Source: Limonium bicolor (taxonomy: Eukaryota > Streptophyta > Magnoliopsida > Caryophyllales > Plumbaginaceae). From it: a stretch of 64,000 nucleotides of DNA. The position numbers were made by a program, and so were the translations under genes. The stretch spans positions 148,243,485-148,307,484 of the forward strand of contig CM041779.1 in assembly GCA_023374045.1 (NCBI GenBank), written 5' to 3'. The notes under the pieces were generated by a model that saw only the letters and a program-made list of their open reading frames with translations, ran no database searches and had not been told where the DNA came from. Below, piece after piece: positions 11,744 through 25,155 of this stretch (position 1 is the first letter of the stretch; each line of letters starts with the position of its first letter).

Positions 11744-14700
11744 TGTAACACCCCTCTCCACAATCACGTAATAATCTCTCACGTAGCAATAAATAAAACG
11801 TCTTACAGCGGAAGAATAAATAATAAACCAATACTCACTCGGGTGTCACCGGCCATTACTCGCCCATGCGAGCAACGAAGCCAAACTACATCCAACTTCC
11901 AACATAACAAACTGCTAACCGCCGTGATAACGAGAAAACTCCTATACATCATACTAAGTCCATAAACCATAACATCGACAAGTGAGCGTCTACCCAATCC
12001 CAAATATACATAATCTTACCATAATACAATTCACCATCTTCATTGCCATATAGACAAACTCCATGCGCAGTAATAATTAAAGTAAAACTCCAATTACCCT
12101 GTTCCCGCTCTTCGCTCTCGGCTTCGACAATAATCATCAACCTGTAATGGTGTAGTATCAGCGATAGACGCTGAGTATGCCGGGCCTGGACCCTAATGGT
12201 CACTTAGTCATTTTAACCATCTTATTATTAGATCGGTTTCATGCTTTACCATTTTACAGTTATAATCAATACTGTAATATAAATGTATAAAATACATAAT
12301 CATCCATCCAAATATCCATAAACATTTAACCATCCATCCAATCCAAACATTCATTTAATATCTCAAACAACATTTGTATATCGAACGTATCGAGTAATAA
12401 CAATATAATGTACAATGTACAATCACCGTAGCGTATACCATCCTTTATTAATTTAATTTAATTTGGCCTTCAAGGCCCCATCCATATGTACAATGTACAA
12501 TCGTCGTAGCGTACAGTTTCCATAGTTAATAATGTACAATGTACATTCGCCGTGGCGTACGGTGTTCATATTTAATTTACCTTAGCCTTGTAGGCTCCAT
12601 CCAACCATGTTTAATTGTTACCAGTTGGGCGTCATGTTAGGACAACCCGATATCCTCACCATGGACAGTAGTCCTCCCGTACACACAAAGGTGCTCATTT
12701 TGCCAGAGGTCCGGAGGCCCCTGACTCTCTTATGTCTCGTAAGACGTCCATATAAAAGGCCGTAGCCACCTGACCCACGATCCAGTTTGGGCTCGTTGGG
12801 TATAACCTGGAGCGGAACCCAATCGGGTACCCCTCAGTGATCACAACTGCGCAACCAAGTAGTTCGTAAACTACCGGGATTCCTCACCTCAACTCATACC
12901 ATCTCTCTCTCATAATGTTTAAGATCTGCTCTTAGTCTTATGGAGAATAATTATTAATTAGCTGCCCAATGGGTCTCACGCATACCTAGAAGTAATCTAG
13001 GTTATATTCATGTTCGAGATCCATGCTCTAGAGACCGACAATGTCGTGACTCGTCCCTAAGTGTTTTACTTAGGTCACCATATACTTAATATTAATACTA
13101 TGGTATTATATCAAGTAACCGTCATGTCATCACATTAACGTATATGTATGTTTATATAAGTCGATCTATAGTCGACGTAGTGTTAGTCCCGTGGGACGAT
13201 CGTGCATAAATAAATAATGCAGTAACACTTAATCACATACATGTATCCACACACATAACACACAAGTTATATCAACCAAATCCGAGCCAAGGAGCTTCCT
13301 TAGGACAACTCGGATCAAACCCCTTTACATACCGTTCACCAAGACCTAGGATGCGCAGTGTAGTCCACTAGCTCGTCAAGCGTCCTCGTCTGAAGTATAA
13401 TCTAAACGGTATTAAAACCATAAGTCAGTCTCCATGACTAACTACATCCGGTATTTCCGAATAACAAGTAACCCCGACAGTTCATCCCTGTTTTCTACAG
13501 TTATTTGTTACGGGTTTATCTAAACCGGTCGGCTTTGTTACTAAAACTCGTATGTCAAAAACATTTCGACTGTTAAGTTTAATTCGTTGTATTTCTTTTA
13601 ATCTTATCCACCATTAAATGTAGGTGTAACCTATAGTTGCATGTATGCATGCATGACTATATTATATTGTATTATTTTTTTCATATTGTATCATTATCCC
13701 GCCATCCATTATAATACATTGTATTATATCATCCATTATCTTTAGCAAATAATATTTGCATCCAAAAACTCATAACTTATAGTTTATAAACTATTTCCAT
13801 GTAATAACCACCACCATTATATTAAATGGTTTCCAACCATATTATATATTCATCCTTATGTACATTATTCTTGTGTATGTATATATTTACCACGTAGGTA
13901 AATTTCGTGAGTTTAATAAACTCTTACATTATATGTTACATTTTATCATCTTATATTAGATGATTATTCCCATTAGTTGTATTATATTATACAACTTATA
14001 TTAAGATTATTATCCTAATATTATGTAACATTTTATGTTGTATAATTACAACTCCTAAGGTTTATTCAATAAATACCTTAGTTTATAAATCCTATTTATT
14101 TATAGTTTGTCACATTATTTAATGTGAATATCCTTACTTATATTAACCCCAACTAAACCATATAATTGTTATAACATTTATAACATTGTAGACCATAGTC
14201 TAAAATTCATTTTCCAACTCTTATTAATTCGGTACAGCCCTTGAATTTATTTAAATTCTATTTTGACCACATAACATTATGTAATGTTATACCATATTCT
14301 AATATCATTTGATATGATATTTTTATTTCCTTTAATTTATAACCTATAGTTTTTATACAAAACTATTATATATTGCCGCATAGGCATATATATTAAACCT
14401 TATTCTTTTCCATAAACCATAGTTTCCTTTATTTACAAAATCACCCCATTATTAACACCATGTTATATATACCATTTAATATAACATTTTAACCTTAATA
14501 TAAATATAACCTATGGTTATATATCCATTAAATTTCCGAACAGACCCACCAAATTTCTATAATTGCCATTTGGCCCAATTTATAACATATAGTTTAATAT
14601 TTCATTAAAACTATATATTATACATATATCTTAATAAATACTCTTATATTATTCTAAAAATCACCAAATTTCACCAAAGGGTTATAATTACCTTATTAAC

Positions 14701-17266
14701 CCATATACTTTTGGTATTTACCATTCCACCATCTATATTTCTCCAAAGTGTCATAATGACATAATAACTATATATTATTCATATATAGTTTATTTTAATT
14801 CCGAAAACAACCCAATAAATTCCTAAAAATTCCTAATAGCCCATGGGTGTTTATAATACCATTATACACCCTTTATTTTCGGAAATAACATATTCACCAC
14901 ATATGTTATAAAATTGTTACTCTTAAATACTCATCTTATAATAAAACCTTAAATAAGTTATCTAACTTATTTAATTTGGTCAAAACCTACCATATGGTCA
15001 AGGTTGGCCTCCTTAATATTTCCTTGACCATTAATTCATAATAATTACGGTTTGCACCCATACTTTTTAGAAATTACCATTTAACCCCAAAACTTTATAT
15101 AATCTTATAAACTAAACCCTTTTTAACTTCTAATTTTCGGCCTTATTATTATAAAGCCCCCAAATTTAATTTAATTACACCTAAGACCCCATTTCTTTTC
15201 GGTAATGCATTTTCACCGCTTAAACTTAATTAAAAGCTTACAAATGCATAAATAAAATGGCCTAGAGTACATGGCCTTATTACAAACATTGGCTTATAAA
15301 ATAAATTACACATAAATGTCCAAAAATGCATTAAACTTTCGGCCCTCACCATATCTTTCCATTAATTACCAATTTTCCACATAATGTCTTAAATTTGACA
15401 ATTATGCTTGTTTAATTAGTTATAAAATTTACCAAACCATTCCTTAATCACCTAAGGTCAAAATAAGACCTTAAATACTTGTTCACTCATGGCACAATTT
15501 ATATAAATATGTATAAACACATATTAATGTACCAAGTGAAGGTTTAAGTGATTTATACCTTGTTTTTGCTTAGATAAAGCCTTGTTTGGTTTGGCCAGCT
15601 TAGGAATAAAATTTCCACAGCTTCTTTTACATATTTTCAAACAGAAACCAAGGCATAGTTAGTCTCCAAGCAAGATCTAACCATAAGAAGTGTTTTAATG
15701 TATATTTCAAGGTAAGATTTACCTTAGAATACCAAGGTGAGTTGGATTGACTTCGACCTAAATTTACAGAAGCAAAAGAGCATCAAAAGGTCTACAAAAC
15801 CAAGGCTTAAAACTGACATAACTTAGATTCGAAGATGGCTAATTTTTACCTTGTTTAAAATGCAAAAAATGGTGTTTTTTGCTTGGATCTGGCTATACCT
15901 TGAAGCTCTTGATAGATCCACTGAATAAGTATGTTAAGAAGAATATTATAAGGCTATTAGAACAGGTTTTACAACCGGATCTAAAGAGAATCAAAAGATA
16001 AGTGCTTAAAGCACATTTTTGTACCTTAAGAACAAGATTGGGTTTCTCCACCTTCTTCCCTTGTTATGGCCGAGATTCCTCCTTCATTTAACTCCAAAAC
16101 ACCCTAGATCCATGGATGGAAGTGGTTGAAGCTTAGATCCACCGAAAGGAGAAAGATTTGGAAGAAATTGAACATAAAATGACTAATTAAGCTTACCTAT
16201 GTATCAAAATGTTCTTCTTTGTTCTTGGAGACTTACCCACGACTTGTAGAATCCAAAGAGAGGATAGAGAGGCCTTGAGTCATTGGGAAGCAAGGCAAAT
16301 GAGAAAGGTAGGTCAAATTTGCCTTAATACTCACTTTTGACTTATTTAATGTATTTTGGTGTTTGGTGACTCACTAGAGGGGGTCGCATCGATTATTGGA
16401 GGGGCTGGAGCCTCTCAAGTGGAGCCTCCCACGTTTTTTGAAGCCTTAGTCAATCAAATAAGGAGCCAAGGTTGAATATTCACATTATTGTATTGTAAAG
16501 GCAAAAGTGGTCCCTTAAAACATGGAAATGTGTTGGAGCTTGTCCCTTGTGTTGAAAGTGACGAATTTTAAGCTCCTTTGCTTGTGGCTGTCGACCTCAT
16601 GTGGTCCAAGGGGTCAAACTTTGACCTCTTGACCATTCTTAGTCAATGTTGACTCAAACGGGCCCCCTTCTAGGGTTTTATTAATATTTTAATATTAAAT
16701 TTGTAAAATTTGTAAATTTCTGTAATTAAATTCCTAATATATATAATATTATTATCATATTTAAAGGTAATTATAACCTTTAAGCCCATTAAAAACCAAT
16801 TTAGAAGGCAATTACACAAAAATGTGCTTTAAGGAGTTTTAGCGCACATTTTGTGTTGCAAGGTGTTTCTGAGCTTGGTTTTCTTTGAGAACGGTTATTT
16901 TGTGTTCCTTACATGATATTTGATCATGTATCTAATTTTATATCATTTAGAGGTCATTAGACCATTAAGGTTTCCTTAGAGCACATTCTTGCCCTACTTG
17001 ACCTTGAAGCATGAAAATGCTTGTTCTTTGTGTTGGAGTGTTGTCCAACGATTGTAATATGTTTAGTTATATGTTATAATGCTTAGGACAAAGTTTTAGG
17101 TCCTAAGAAGTTCATTTTGGTACTTATTTACCCTAAACAGTCAAAGGGTGCAACAACTTGCTTTGTGTTGACCACTGTTGTTCTCAGTTCACTTTTAAGG
17201 CATGTTTAGGCCTTAATCAATGTGATTAGATATTTAATCCATGTTTTATTAGTTTGGGGTATTTCT
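11744..17266 (-). repeat. Element 1 5' LTR (5.5 kb)
   Basis: The LTR is 5523 bp, bounded by TGTAACACCCC and GGGGTATTTCT on the plus strand; the final base is T where the other LTR has A. It is near-identical to 1646-6956. It retains a block at 15914-16105 that the 3' LTR has lost. No separate gene is recognised inside it. Confidence 0.9.
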
Positions 17267-17271
17267 GAGCT

Positions 17272-20229
17272 TGATTTGCTTAATAAAATACCTAAGGAGC
17301 CAATGGTGAATGACCTAGTAAAATGCTCTCAAGGAAACTATTAAAGGGCATATGTGTTGTTGTATGTAATTACAGGTCAAAGGCATTATTTATGTGGGGA
17401 AATTCAGTGTTTATGGTTTATGCAATTTAAGGGCCTAAGAGCCATGTTATTTAAGGGCCTAAGTGCCAAGCAATTTAAATTATGCACTATATTGTGATGT
17501 AGTGTAAATTTGGTGAAGTTTTTTGTGTGAGAAGGTTCTTGAAGGATTTAGGTGTTCTGAATGTTTAATGGTGAAAACTATGTGTTTTGGAGTGTTGATG
17601 TGCTAGGAGAACCCATGGCAAAATTTGGATAATGTATAAGAAGTTTTATGTGTTTAAATGAGTTATGGTGGACTAGGAAATGTGAGGAATGAATGAATGT
17701 TTCACTAGGGAAGGAAACATGTGTTAAGGTGTTCTAGAGTGCTACAAGGATTTAGGCAATATCTTGGAAGTTCTAGAAAGCCAATGGGTGTTTTTGGGAT
17801 GTTCGAAAATCTTGGAGAAGTTTGTTTAAGGTTTAGGTAATGTTGATGTACAAGGAGGGAATGATGTTTACGTAAGGAATTGAGAAAGGAGTTTTAAGAA
17901 GTTGTGAAAAGAAGATTTGGTTAAGAGAAGATTCTTGGTGATGTTTGATGGTGAGGAAACATTTTGGTATAGTGGTCATTTTAGGTGAAACACCACATAG
18001 AAAACCAAATGGAAAATGTTACAAGTGTTAAGAGATTTTGTAAGGAAATTGGGTAACAAGTTGGATAATGTTTTTGAATCAAAGTGATATTTTGGTTAGA
18101 ATATGCCTAAGTACATGTATGAAGTTTGGGTAAACAATGGGTGAAGAGAACTAGTTGAACAAGGCTTGAAAATGCTAAATATGGAAATCTGTAGCTTTGG
18201 TCCGGGACTTGGTTCCAGGGTTAAGTCTTGGACCATACATAAAAAAAAAGGGCCGAGAGTGCATCAATGACTTGGTCCGGGACTTGGGGCCGGTACAAGG
18301 TCCCAGACCAGTACCATTTTTCACCCCGAGAGTTGCTTAAGTGTTGGTCAGGGACTTAAGGTAAGGACCAAGTTCCGGACCACTCTAAAAATGTTGTTTA
18401 AGGTATGAAAATGATGTGTAATGATGGGGATTGATAGATAATGATGTTATAAGGTTTTTTAGGACATGTTAGGTGAGTTATAATGACAATTAAGAGGGTG
18501 AAAAGTGGTAGTAAAATGTGAGAGTAAAACAAGTTAAAAATGTGAAGCTATTTAACTAGTTAACGGGGTTAACCATGGTCATTCGACGTTACACAAACAT
18601 GTTACCCCCAATGTTAATAAAGCGACTTTAATGTTACCAGTTGTTCGAGAATTGTTTGAGGAACATAAGTGGACATGGTAGAGTGGACTCCGGTGACAGG
18701 TATGGTTTTCTTGCAACCTGTGTCCTACCGGATTACACCAGCTTGTATGCCAATGTGTTTTTCTGTATGTTTGCCACGTTATATGATAAATCATGAAACG
18801 AGTTTACAGTCATTGTTGTTGTTGTGTGTTTGCGTACCGATACCGGTAACCTCGAATGCGTATGAAAGGCTAGTTAACCAATATTAGGTAAGCGTAAGAG
18901 AACGGTATCCGATAATAACGTTTCCAACCTAAGGAACGTTCTAACCACGGCTATGCGTGAGTTAGTTATGTGTTGCTTGTGCGTGTTAGTATGTTCACTA
19001 CTCTTGTGTGTGTCTAACTAGACCTAACCACCTATTTGTAAATTAATGTGCTAAGTCCAATAATGGAATTTCTAACAAGTGCTAATGGGGAAAGTGAGGA
19101 GTTCGGTCTGTTCCGGCCACGCGTGTGAGTATGGGGGTCATTGTCATTTCAGGTTCGATCCTCTCTGTATGTTATGGTTGTTTTCCCATTGGGATCCAAT
19201 CTCCCCTTTAGCTTAACCAAAGCTATTTTAATGACTCACGTCGGGCCACAGGCGCATACTATGTTTGTTCGGTGTGCTTGGATTACTATATCCGATGCAC
19301 CTTGGGGTTAAGTTATCCGTTCATTTAACGAGACGGTAACGAGTTATGTAACGAGCTTATCATGAGTTTGGCAACATTCTCTAGGCTCTACAAGTGAACT
19401 AATTATGTTTGGGTCGGTTCCTAAAGAGAACCGTTCCCGTTATGTTATGTGTTATTGATGTACGGCAATTCTTATTGCAATGTGATGTTATATGTTGTTA
19501 AAATGTGGAGTATGTGTATCATGGATATGAATCCCAGTTTATAATAAGAGGCGTTTAAGGATAACCCGATTATTGGGTAAGTGTCGTCTATTAAGGAAAT
19601 AGCTCCATTATAGGAGAAACACTCTAGGGTTAAGGAACTCAGCGAGTGAGTTATTAAGTATTGATGTGTTGTCTGTTTTGTTGAGCCCATTTTTGTGGAA
19701 TGTAATGTGTTGTGTGTTATAGTTTACATGCATGATTTAAATATAATCAACCGCATGCTAAGACGACAATTAGTTGTGCGTGGCCCGGTAGCATGCGGGC
19801 TGCGGGATTACCATACCAGCAAAGGTGTTGAGCCCCTTGGGGGCCACCCTTTCTTTCCTATTTTTCAGGTACAAGGAGCTGGAAGCCGTTCGAGAGTAGG
19901 GTGGGGTAGTTGTCTACACATGGGTAGCCGTTTAAATTGTGTATGTATAGTAGGTGTAGTAAGACCGAGGTTGTTATCGGCATTAGTTTGTGAATACTCG
20001 GTACAGTTGGAATGTATATGTATGTTGTTGTTGTTGTTAATGGAAAGAGATAGTAATGTGTAGTCGCTCGGGAATCTAGTCCATCAGACCGATACAATGT
20101 AAATGTATTAGCCTTGTTAGCCACGTGGGTGGTTAACGGCGTGTAACACCATTGGGTTAAGTAATGTGATGAGTTAAGTTTTCTGCTGCAATGTGTTGTT
20201 AAGTGTATGGTTGTAGTTGGGGTGTTACA
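17272..20229 (+). repeat. Element 4 5' LTR, right part
   Basis: This continues the LTR begun at 137 after the 1646-17271 interruption. It ends with GGGGTGTTACA at 20229, directly before an iMet primer site. At 18199-18385 it has three ~73-bp units with GGTCCGGGAC...GGACC palindromes, matching the position of the hairpin arrays in the LTRs of elements 2 and 3. Short open frames inside are not conserved between relatives and are not treated as genes. Confidence 0.85.
18199..18385 (+). repeat. Hairpin array in element 4 LTR
   Basis: Three imperfect units of about 73 bp each begin with GGTCCGGGACTTGG or a close variant and close with GGACC. Each can fold back on itself. The architecture parallels the arrays of elements 2 and 3 although the primary sequence differs. 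Confidence 0.6.
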
Positions 20230-20692
20230 AAAAGTGGTATCAGAGCCAAGTATCTCTCTGATGACTGAAATACCGAGTTTAGGAAGTACCGAGTTAGGAT
20301 TTTAGTACTTTGGGTTTAGGGTTGAGTGATAGCGTGAGAGATACGCTAGTTAGGAATTGCCAGCATGTACTGGAAACCTACTACATCCATCCCGCCCTCC
20401 ACAATCCCTGTTTTATAACTCGGGGAAAGAACGCCAGAGAGATGAAAGTCCTCTCTTACTTGGGAATACCCGACCTGGCTGTTACTAAGTACCTCGGTAA
20501 GTACGGAGAACCTGTCATACGGTAGATCCCGAAAACTGGGAATCCCGGAGACGGTTTCAATCTGAACAATGTTAACCGCATTTCATAGCGAAGAATGAAG
20601 AATCTTGTGCATCGAAAAATGGAATTTCCGGTAACCTGGGTCAACATGCCGAGCAGTCGGGAACAACCAGCTTGCAATGCACCAACCGTGCA
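20230..20692 (+). other. Element 4 leader and internal region, part 1 (non-coding)
   Basis: The stretch starts with the iMet primer site TGGTATCAGAGC (20235-20246) and a weakened version of the hairpin over it (20239-20262). It is visibly homologous to the start of element 2's internal region (about 40930-41300), including a shared GACGCCAGAGAGA segment. No gag or pol frame is seen. It is interrupted at 20693 by a CACTA transposon and resumes at 25893. Confidence 0.75.
20235..20246 (+). other. Primer-binding site (tRNA-iMet) of element 4
   Basis: TGGTATCAGAGC lies five bases after the LTR end GGGGTGTTACA, identical to the primer sites of elements 1 and 2. Confidence 0.9.
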
Positions 20693-20960
20693 CACTAGTA
20701 GAAAAAATACCTATAGTGTCGGTTCCAAACCCCCCTGTGGCGTCGGTTTTAGAACCGTGGCCTAGCAGGCTGACACTACAGGTTAACATCTGGGGCGTCG
20801 GTTTGTGGAAGCGAGGCTTCAGATGTGTATTATGGTGTCGGTTTTCAGAACCGACGCTTAAGGGTGTTCAAAACCGACACTTTAGAGTCAGACTATGAGT
20901 CAGTTTTACAATCCTAAGGTGTCGGTTTTTTTAAAAAACCGACACCTAAGGGGATGTTTT
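20693..20960. repeat. CACTA left terminal and subterminal repeats
   Basis: Contains the terminal inverted repeat and about six GTGTCGGTTT or GCGTCGGTTT motifs in both orientations, some as short hairpins such as GGTGTCGGTTTT pairing with AAAACCGACACC around 20920-20950. Confidence 0.85.
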
Positions 20961-21628
20961 TTTTAATATGCATCCATTTCGTATGAGTTCAACCTGTTAA
21001 TAGCAATTGTATACACAACCTGGTAATGACATTTAGTCACAATACAACCTGCACATGACATTCATTTACAAAACATACAATCTTAATACTCGCTTTTATA
21101 TAAGTTGTGTGTTAATGCCAACTTCATTACAACACCTCTTTGCGGAGGCAAGCCAAAACAAAAGAATTCACAACTGGTCATCCTAAGTAAAAAAAAACAT
21201 TACAATACCTTGGAAGAATGATGTTCACCCAGAACAAAAGAATTCACAACTGGTCATCCTAAGTAGTAGTAAAAGTAATTAAAAGATGTTCACCCAGAAT
21301 CTGCCAAATTAGCTTGCTCCGACATTAGAGATTAGTCTGTTGAGCAAAACATGCTGATGTCGGCACTTCTGCTGGAATTGGCTTCATTCAGTTTCTCATC
21401 ATGGCAGACGGCAGAGTATCATGCCACAAAGATGATAGACAAAGTATTTGTAATTAGTACAGAGTAACGTGAACAAAAAAGGAAGCAAAGAAATAAAATG
21501 AAACGAGAAGCAGAACTGCTACAAGAGAACTCAACCAAAAATCCTCAGAGACAGCATACTTGAACATAAAAGGTTCTTTGGATATGAAAAAAAAAAGTGA
21601 AATGGGTGCAACTAGACGAATGCAATAC

Positions 21629-21725
21629 CTTCCCAATAAGATGCAGTGACGCAGGCCAGCCCGCAGAAACAGCACTTCGCAAACAGTTAGGCTGCTCTTT
21701 GTCATCAAGCAGTGCAGATATATAC
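21629..21725 (-). pseudogene. Captured exon-like block A in CACTA
   Basis: Read on the minus strand, a 97-bp block is bounded by a TTGCCAG acceptor and a GTATTG donor. It codes in one frame for 32 residues beginning YISALLDDKEQPNC. The composition and the splice sites look like an exon taken from a host gene. The source gene is not recognised. It could belong to the same captured gene as blocks B and C or to a different one. Confidence 0.5.
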
Positions 21726-22637
21726 CTGGCAACAGGAAAGAACAAATAAAATAGTTCCTTTCAGTTATGCTCTTTCCCAACTATCTTGTTGCTGTCTCCC
21801 CAAGGAATCTGGCATTTTATATGATTGCATTGAACATTTTTTCTGCCACAGAAGGATTCAAAGTAAAACATTTGTTGACCGAGCCCATGCATAATGAACT
21901 AAAAAAAATAGATTTTACAGAACGGCCAGACTTACTCCTAATATGATCAAGTGTAACCTAACATCAATCAGATGAAAAATAACCATGGAACACGAGTAAA
22001 AAAGCAAAAATCTGAACCAGCAGAACCATTATTATAATACATTGGCAGAGATAAGTCATTATATATGTTAATCAAGCTGTAAATTCACCATTTTAAACAG
22101 TCCACACAATGCTCAGTTTGTCACCATTTTAGATAGTGTAACAAAAGCAAAGTAGCAGCCATAAACAATGTATAACCGTGCAATTCATCTTCACAGGGAA
22201 AAGTCAAAGAAAAGATGGATCACCTTTATGGATCACAGACCTCAGACACATCTTCTAATTCAGATATAAACAGGACACATGTTGTGGAAATATGATCAGG
22301 TTTGTCATCTTTACAGCTTAAGAAAGTTAATTGTTCTAACTACATCCAGCAAGAAAATCAAGAAATAGTATCTGAAGTTCAAATACAAGACAACTTACTT
22401 GACCAAAGACTTAGAAATCATTATTCTTTACCTAAGGCATCCCCATTAAAATACATATAAGCGTAGTACCACCAACCAGACAGCCAAGGAAGCAATCCAA
22501 AGTACTTACTAATACAGGATACAAGTACTGCAACGAGATTAAGACAATACATGGAGTAATGTCTGAAAAGCATATAGAAACATAAAGCATCATTAAAATG
22601 CAAACGTTTTGTGTGCCCAGCATTGGGTAAAAATTAC

Positions 22638-22770
22638 CTTTCAAATGCTGCAGATCAGTTCTATTTTTCACATAATGGTTCTGATGATAATGCATTTCTC
22701 TGGCCAGAAGTTTGTGCTTCAGATGAAGATCTCCCAAAGCTGATCTCAAGCTCTTAACAACAAATGAAAC
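22638..22770 (-). pseudogene. Captured exon-like block C in CACTA (coiled-coil, BRE1/HUB-like?)
   Basis: This 133-bp block on the minus strand follows an ATGGTAG acceptor and ends at GTAATT. It codes for 44 residues, VSFVVKSLRSALGDLHLKHK followed by LLAREMHYHQ..., rich in Lys, His and Leu and probably helical. The pattern LHLKHK-LARE-----KN---L--LKG recalls the coiled coil of plant HUB1/HUB2 (BRE1-type histone H2B ubiquitin ligases), but this is a weak resemblance by eye. It joins in phase with block B upstream. Confidence 0.5.
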
Positions 22771-22967
22771 CTACCATTTAAATAAAGAGTGTTATCACAA
22801 CAATATTGGCACCCAAACAGAAAAAACAATGGTACTGCATAATTAATATTTCTTCACCCATTTTCAGTTTCTACTGGATCCTGTAAAAGAATGCAACTTC
22901 CCTTTAATTAATCCATGAAATAAACTTAAAAATTGACAAATGGTACTTGACTCGTAAATGTACCCAC

Positions 22968-23024
22968 CTTAACAGAACCAGAAGAGAATGGATCCAAGAG
23001 GTTAACTACATCAATATCATAGTC
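22968..23024 (-). pseudogene. Captured exon-like block B in CACTA
   Basis: A 57-bp block on the minus strand between a TTTGCAG acceptor and a GTGGGT donor codes for 19 residues, DYDIDVVNLLDPFSSGSVK. Its length is a multiple of three and it splices in phase to block C (22770-22638). The source is unrecognised. The joint evidence of splice sites and open frame supports captured genic sequence. Confidence 0.5.
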
Positions 23025-23940
23025 CTGCAAACATGATTATTATTGAGCCTTTTTGAGACATACATGTAAAATCAATGTATGGTAGTGTAAGAAAATTGAT
23101 AAATGCAGCGTTATCCTTTGATAAATGGTGCTATAATGATCACCAAGTGTACATCATTTCCTTGGTTATCTGTACCTAGGTGTAATATGAAGACAACGTT
23201 TCCCTTTTCAAATTGTTAATAATCAAATCAACAAAAATGTGTATGATCAGTACGCAACGCAAGAAACTCACTCGAGTAAGATGTATCCCAAGAACTACTA
23301 ACTAATAGGATATACAAATACAAACATACCCCTAAATAACTAAAACTTGTGATATAAAAGTTGGAAAGTACAAACAAGAGATAACTGAAGTAAAACAGAA
23401 AACAAAAACTAAAATGGAAAGCTGAAAGTAAAAGCAAAAAGTAGTGTTAGTAATAGATTTGTATATTCAAGTTGTATTGTCATTTAAAATTCTAGTGAAT
23501 GTGGTATATCCTGTGTAACATGTATATCAATAGTATGGGGCGTCAAACCAGTTAATAATCAAACATTAATCAAAGCCAAGTTGAACACATTATAATCAGA
23601 ATACAAGTAGAAGAGCTGTTGTCTTCAAAAATTTCTAGGAAACTGTCAAGCAGCAGCTGAATAAAGTAGTTGTTGCAGATTGTAATAGGTGCAGGAACAT
23701 TAGTCAGAAACTAGCATTTCTAACAGAACTTAGCAGTGCAAAATGAAGCTCTAGGTGCCTTTAATCTCTTGGGAGAAAAGTGTATACAGTTTTTGTCAGA
23801 AAGAAGATCACATATCTAAGGTTTATTCAATATAGTAACATGAAAGGATCACACAGTAAGAATCTTCTGTTAGATGTAGATATAAGACTATAGCCACTGT
23901 ACCTGTCACCAGACGTCAACTTAGCACAACTGAGTTGTTT

Positions 23941-24040
23941 GGGACTATTAAGCTCAGAGTAAGTTTGTCCTCGTCATCGCTATTTAGATATATTCGGGAC
24001 TATTCAGCTCAGAGTATATTTGCCCTCATCATCGCTGAGC
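23941..24040. repeat. ~55-bp duplication inside CACTA
   Basis: GGGACTATT-AGCTCAGAGTA-TTTG-CCTC-TCATCGCT occurs twice, at about 23941 and 23996. It is a simple local duplication with no gene. Confidence 0.6.
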
Positions 24041-24430
24041 GGGCAAGTGTAGACTCTCATATTTCACTTGCGAAGTTATGGTACAACTTAACCTATAACT
24101 ACCACGACTACCACAATAGGCCTACCCTTTATGCGTTATCTGTTCTTATCATCATTTTTGTAATCGGGCCAAGATCGTTCGGGTAGATCCTAAGGTGGGG
24201 TGGCCGTTATAGGTTAGTCCGCTCCTCACTAACACAAATGATGGGTCCATACACTTATCCACCATTGTATGGGCAATTTACTAATCTCAACATGTAATTC
24301 AGTTCCTGAAAATAGCACCGACAAATTAGAGCAAATCGAATCAAACAGGGATGACAACCAACTCAAGATCCAATTCAACTGATTGAAGTTCCAAACAGGG
24401 ACGGTAATCCATCTATCCAATTCAAGTCTC

Positions 24431-24830
24431 AACCAGCCAAAATAAACCAGATGATTCAAGTTTGAACCAGGGTCAAGGGGGCCAAATCATGTCACAACCA
24501 GCCAAAATCAACCAGGCAGATCATGTACTAAACAAGTAAGTCAAGGGAGTCAAATCAAGTTACAACCAGCCAAAATAAACCAGAGAATTCAAGTTCGAAC
24601 CAAGTAAGTCACGGGAGCCAGTAACTTGTTACAACCAACAAAATCAACCAGGCAGCTTAAGTTCGAACCAGGTATGTCAATGGAGACAAATCAAGTTCCA
24701 ACCAGCCAAATGAACCAAAAAGTTCAAGCTCAAACCGACAAGGCATGCAAATAAACCAGAAAGTTCAAGCTTCAACCGACATGGCATGCAAATCAATCAG
24801 AAAGATCAAGCTCCAACCGACAGGCCAATA
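24431..24830. repeat. ~60-65 bp minisatellite in CACTA
   Basis: Five to six diverged units contain TTCAAGTTCGAACCA..., a GTCA-GGGAGCCA segment and ACAACCAGCCAAAAT-AACCAG. Reading frames through the array, including one of 108 codons at 24745-25071, are repeat translations rather than genes. Confidence 0.75.
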
Positions 24831-25155
24831 CCGCAATAACAAGCAAGAACACATACGGATTCATCAGAACCACAATGCAAAAACCCAAATCGTACAACAA
24901 TTTGTAGCAATAGAGCAGCGCGGGTACCTTATCAAAGATCAAGGTGCGCCTGAATCGGGAGAAGGAGTAACAGGCAAGTCACGGGAGCCAAAGCAAATGT
25001 TCCAACCAGCCAAAACAACATTCGAATTCAAGTTTGAAGGTGCCAATATGGTAATTCAACCAGCAAAATGAAGTTCTAAATCCAAAACCATAAAGGCGTG
25101 GGTATAAACCCTAGAAATTTCCTCAAGTCATTAAACACCGTCATAATCGACTTAC

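Larger units (their letters stand above)
1646..17266 (-). mobile_element. Element 1: Ty3/gypsy Tekay-like, Gag-only LTR retrotransposon
   Basis: This is a complete element of 15.6 kb read on the minus strand: 5' LTR 11744-17266, iMet primer site 11728-11739, gag 11512-10112, a non-coding internal stretch 10111-6973, polypurine tract near 6959-6972 and 3' LTR 1646-6956. Target duplications GAGCT flank it at 1641-1645 and 17267-17271. It sits inside the LTR of element 4. No protease, reverse transcriptase, RNase H or integrase motif was recognised in either strand of the internal region, so it resembles the TR-GAG class (terminal-repeat elements coding only for Gag). Long LTRs, tRNA-iMet primer, the AAGGGGGG tract and the Gag type point to the chromovirus Tekay/Del lineage; that lineage call is inference. 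Confidence 0.88.

Noticed and set aside
19695..20124. 122-codon plus frame and 88-codon minus frame
   Set aside because: They sit in the end of the element 4 LTR. The homologous part of the element 2 LTR does not keep them open.
22638..22770. Firm naming of the captured exon as HUB1 or HUB2
   Set aside because: Only a short coiled-coil pattern is similar, and the upstream block does not look like HUB. Kept as a weak hint.
24745..25071. 108-codon frame in the CACTA element
   Set aside because: It lies in the 60-65 bp minisatellite and its protein is a repeat of Gln/Lys/Pro phrases.
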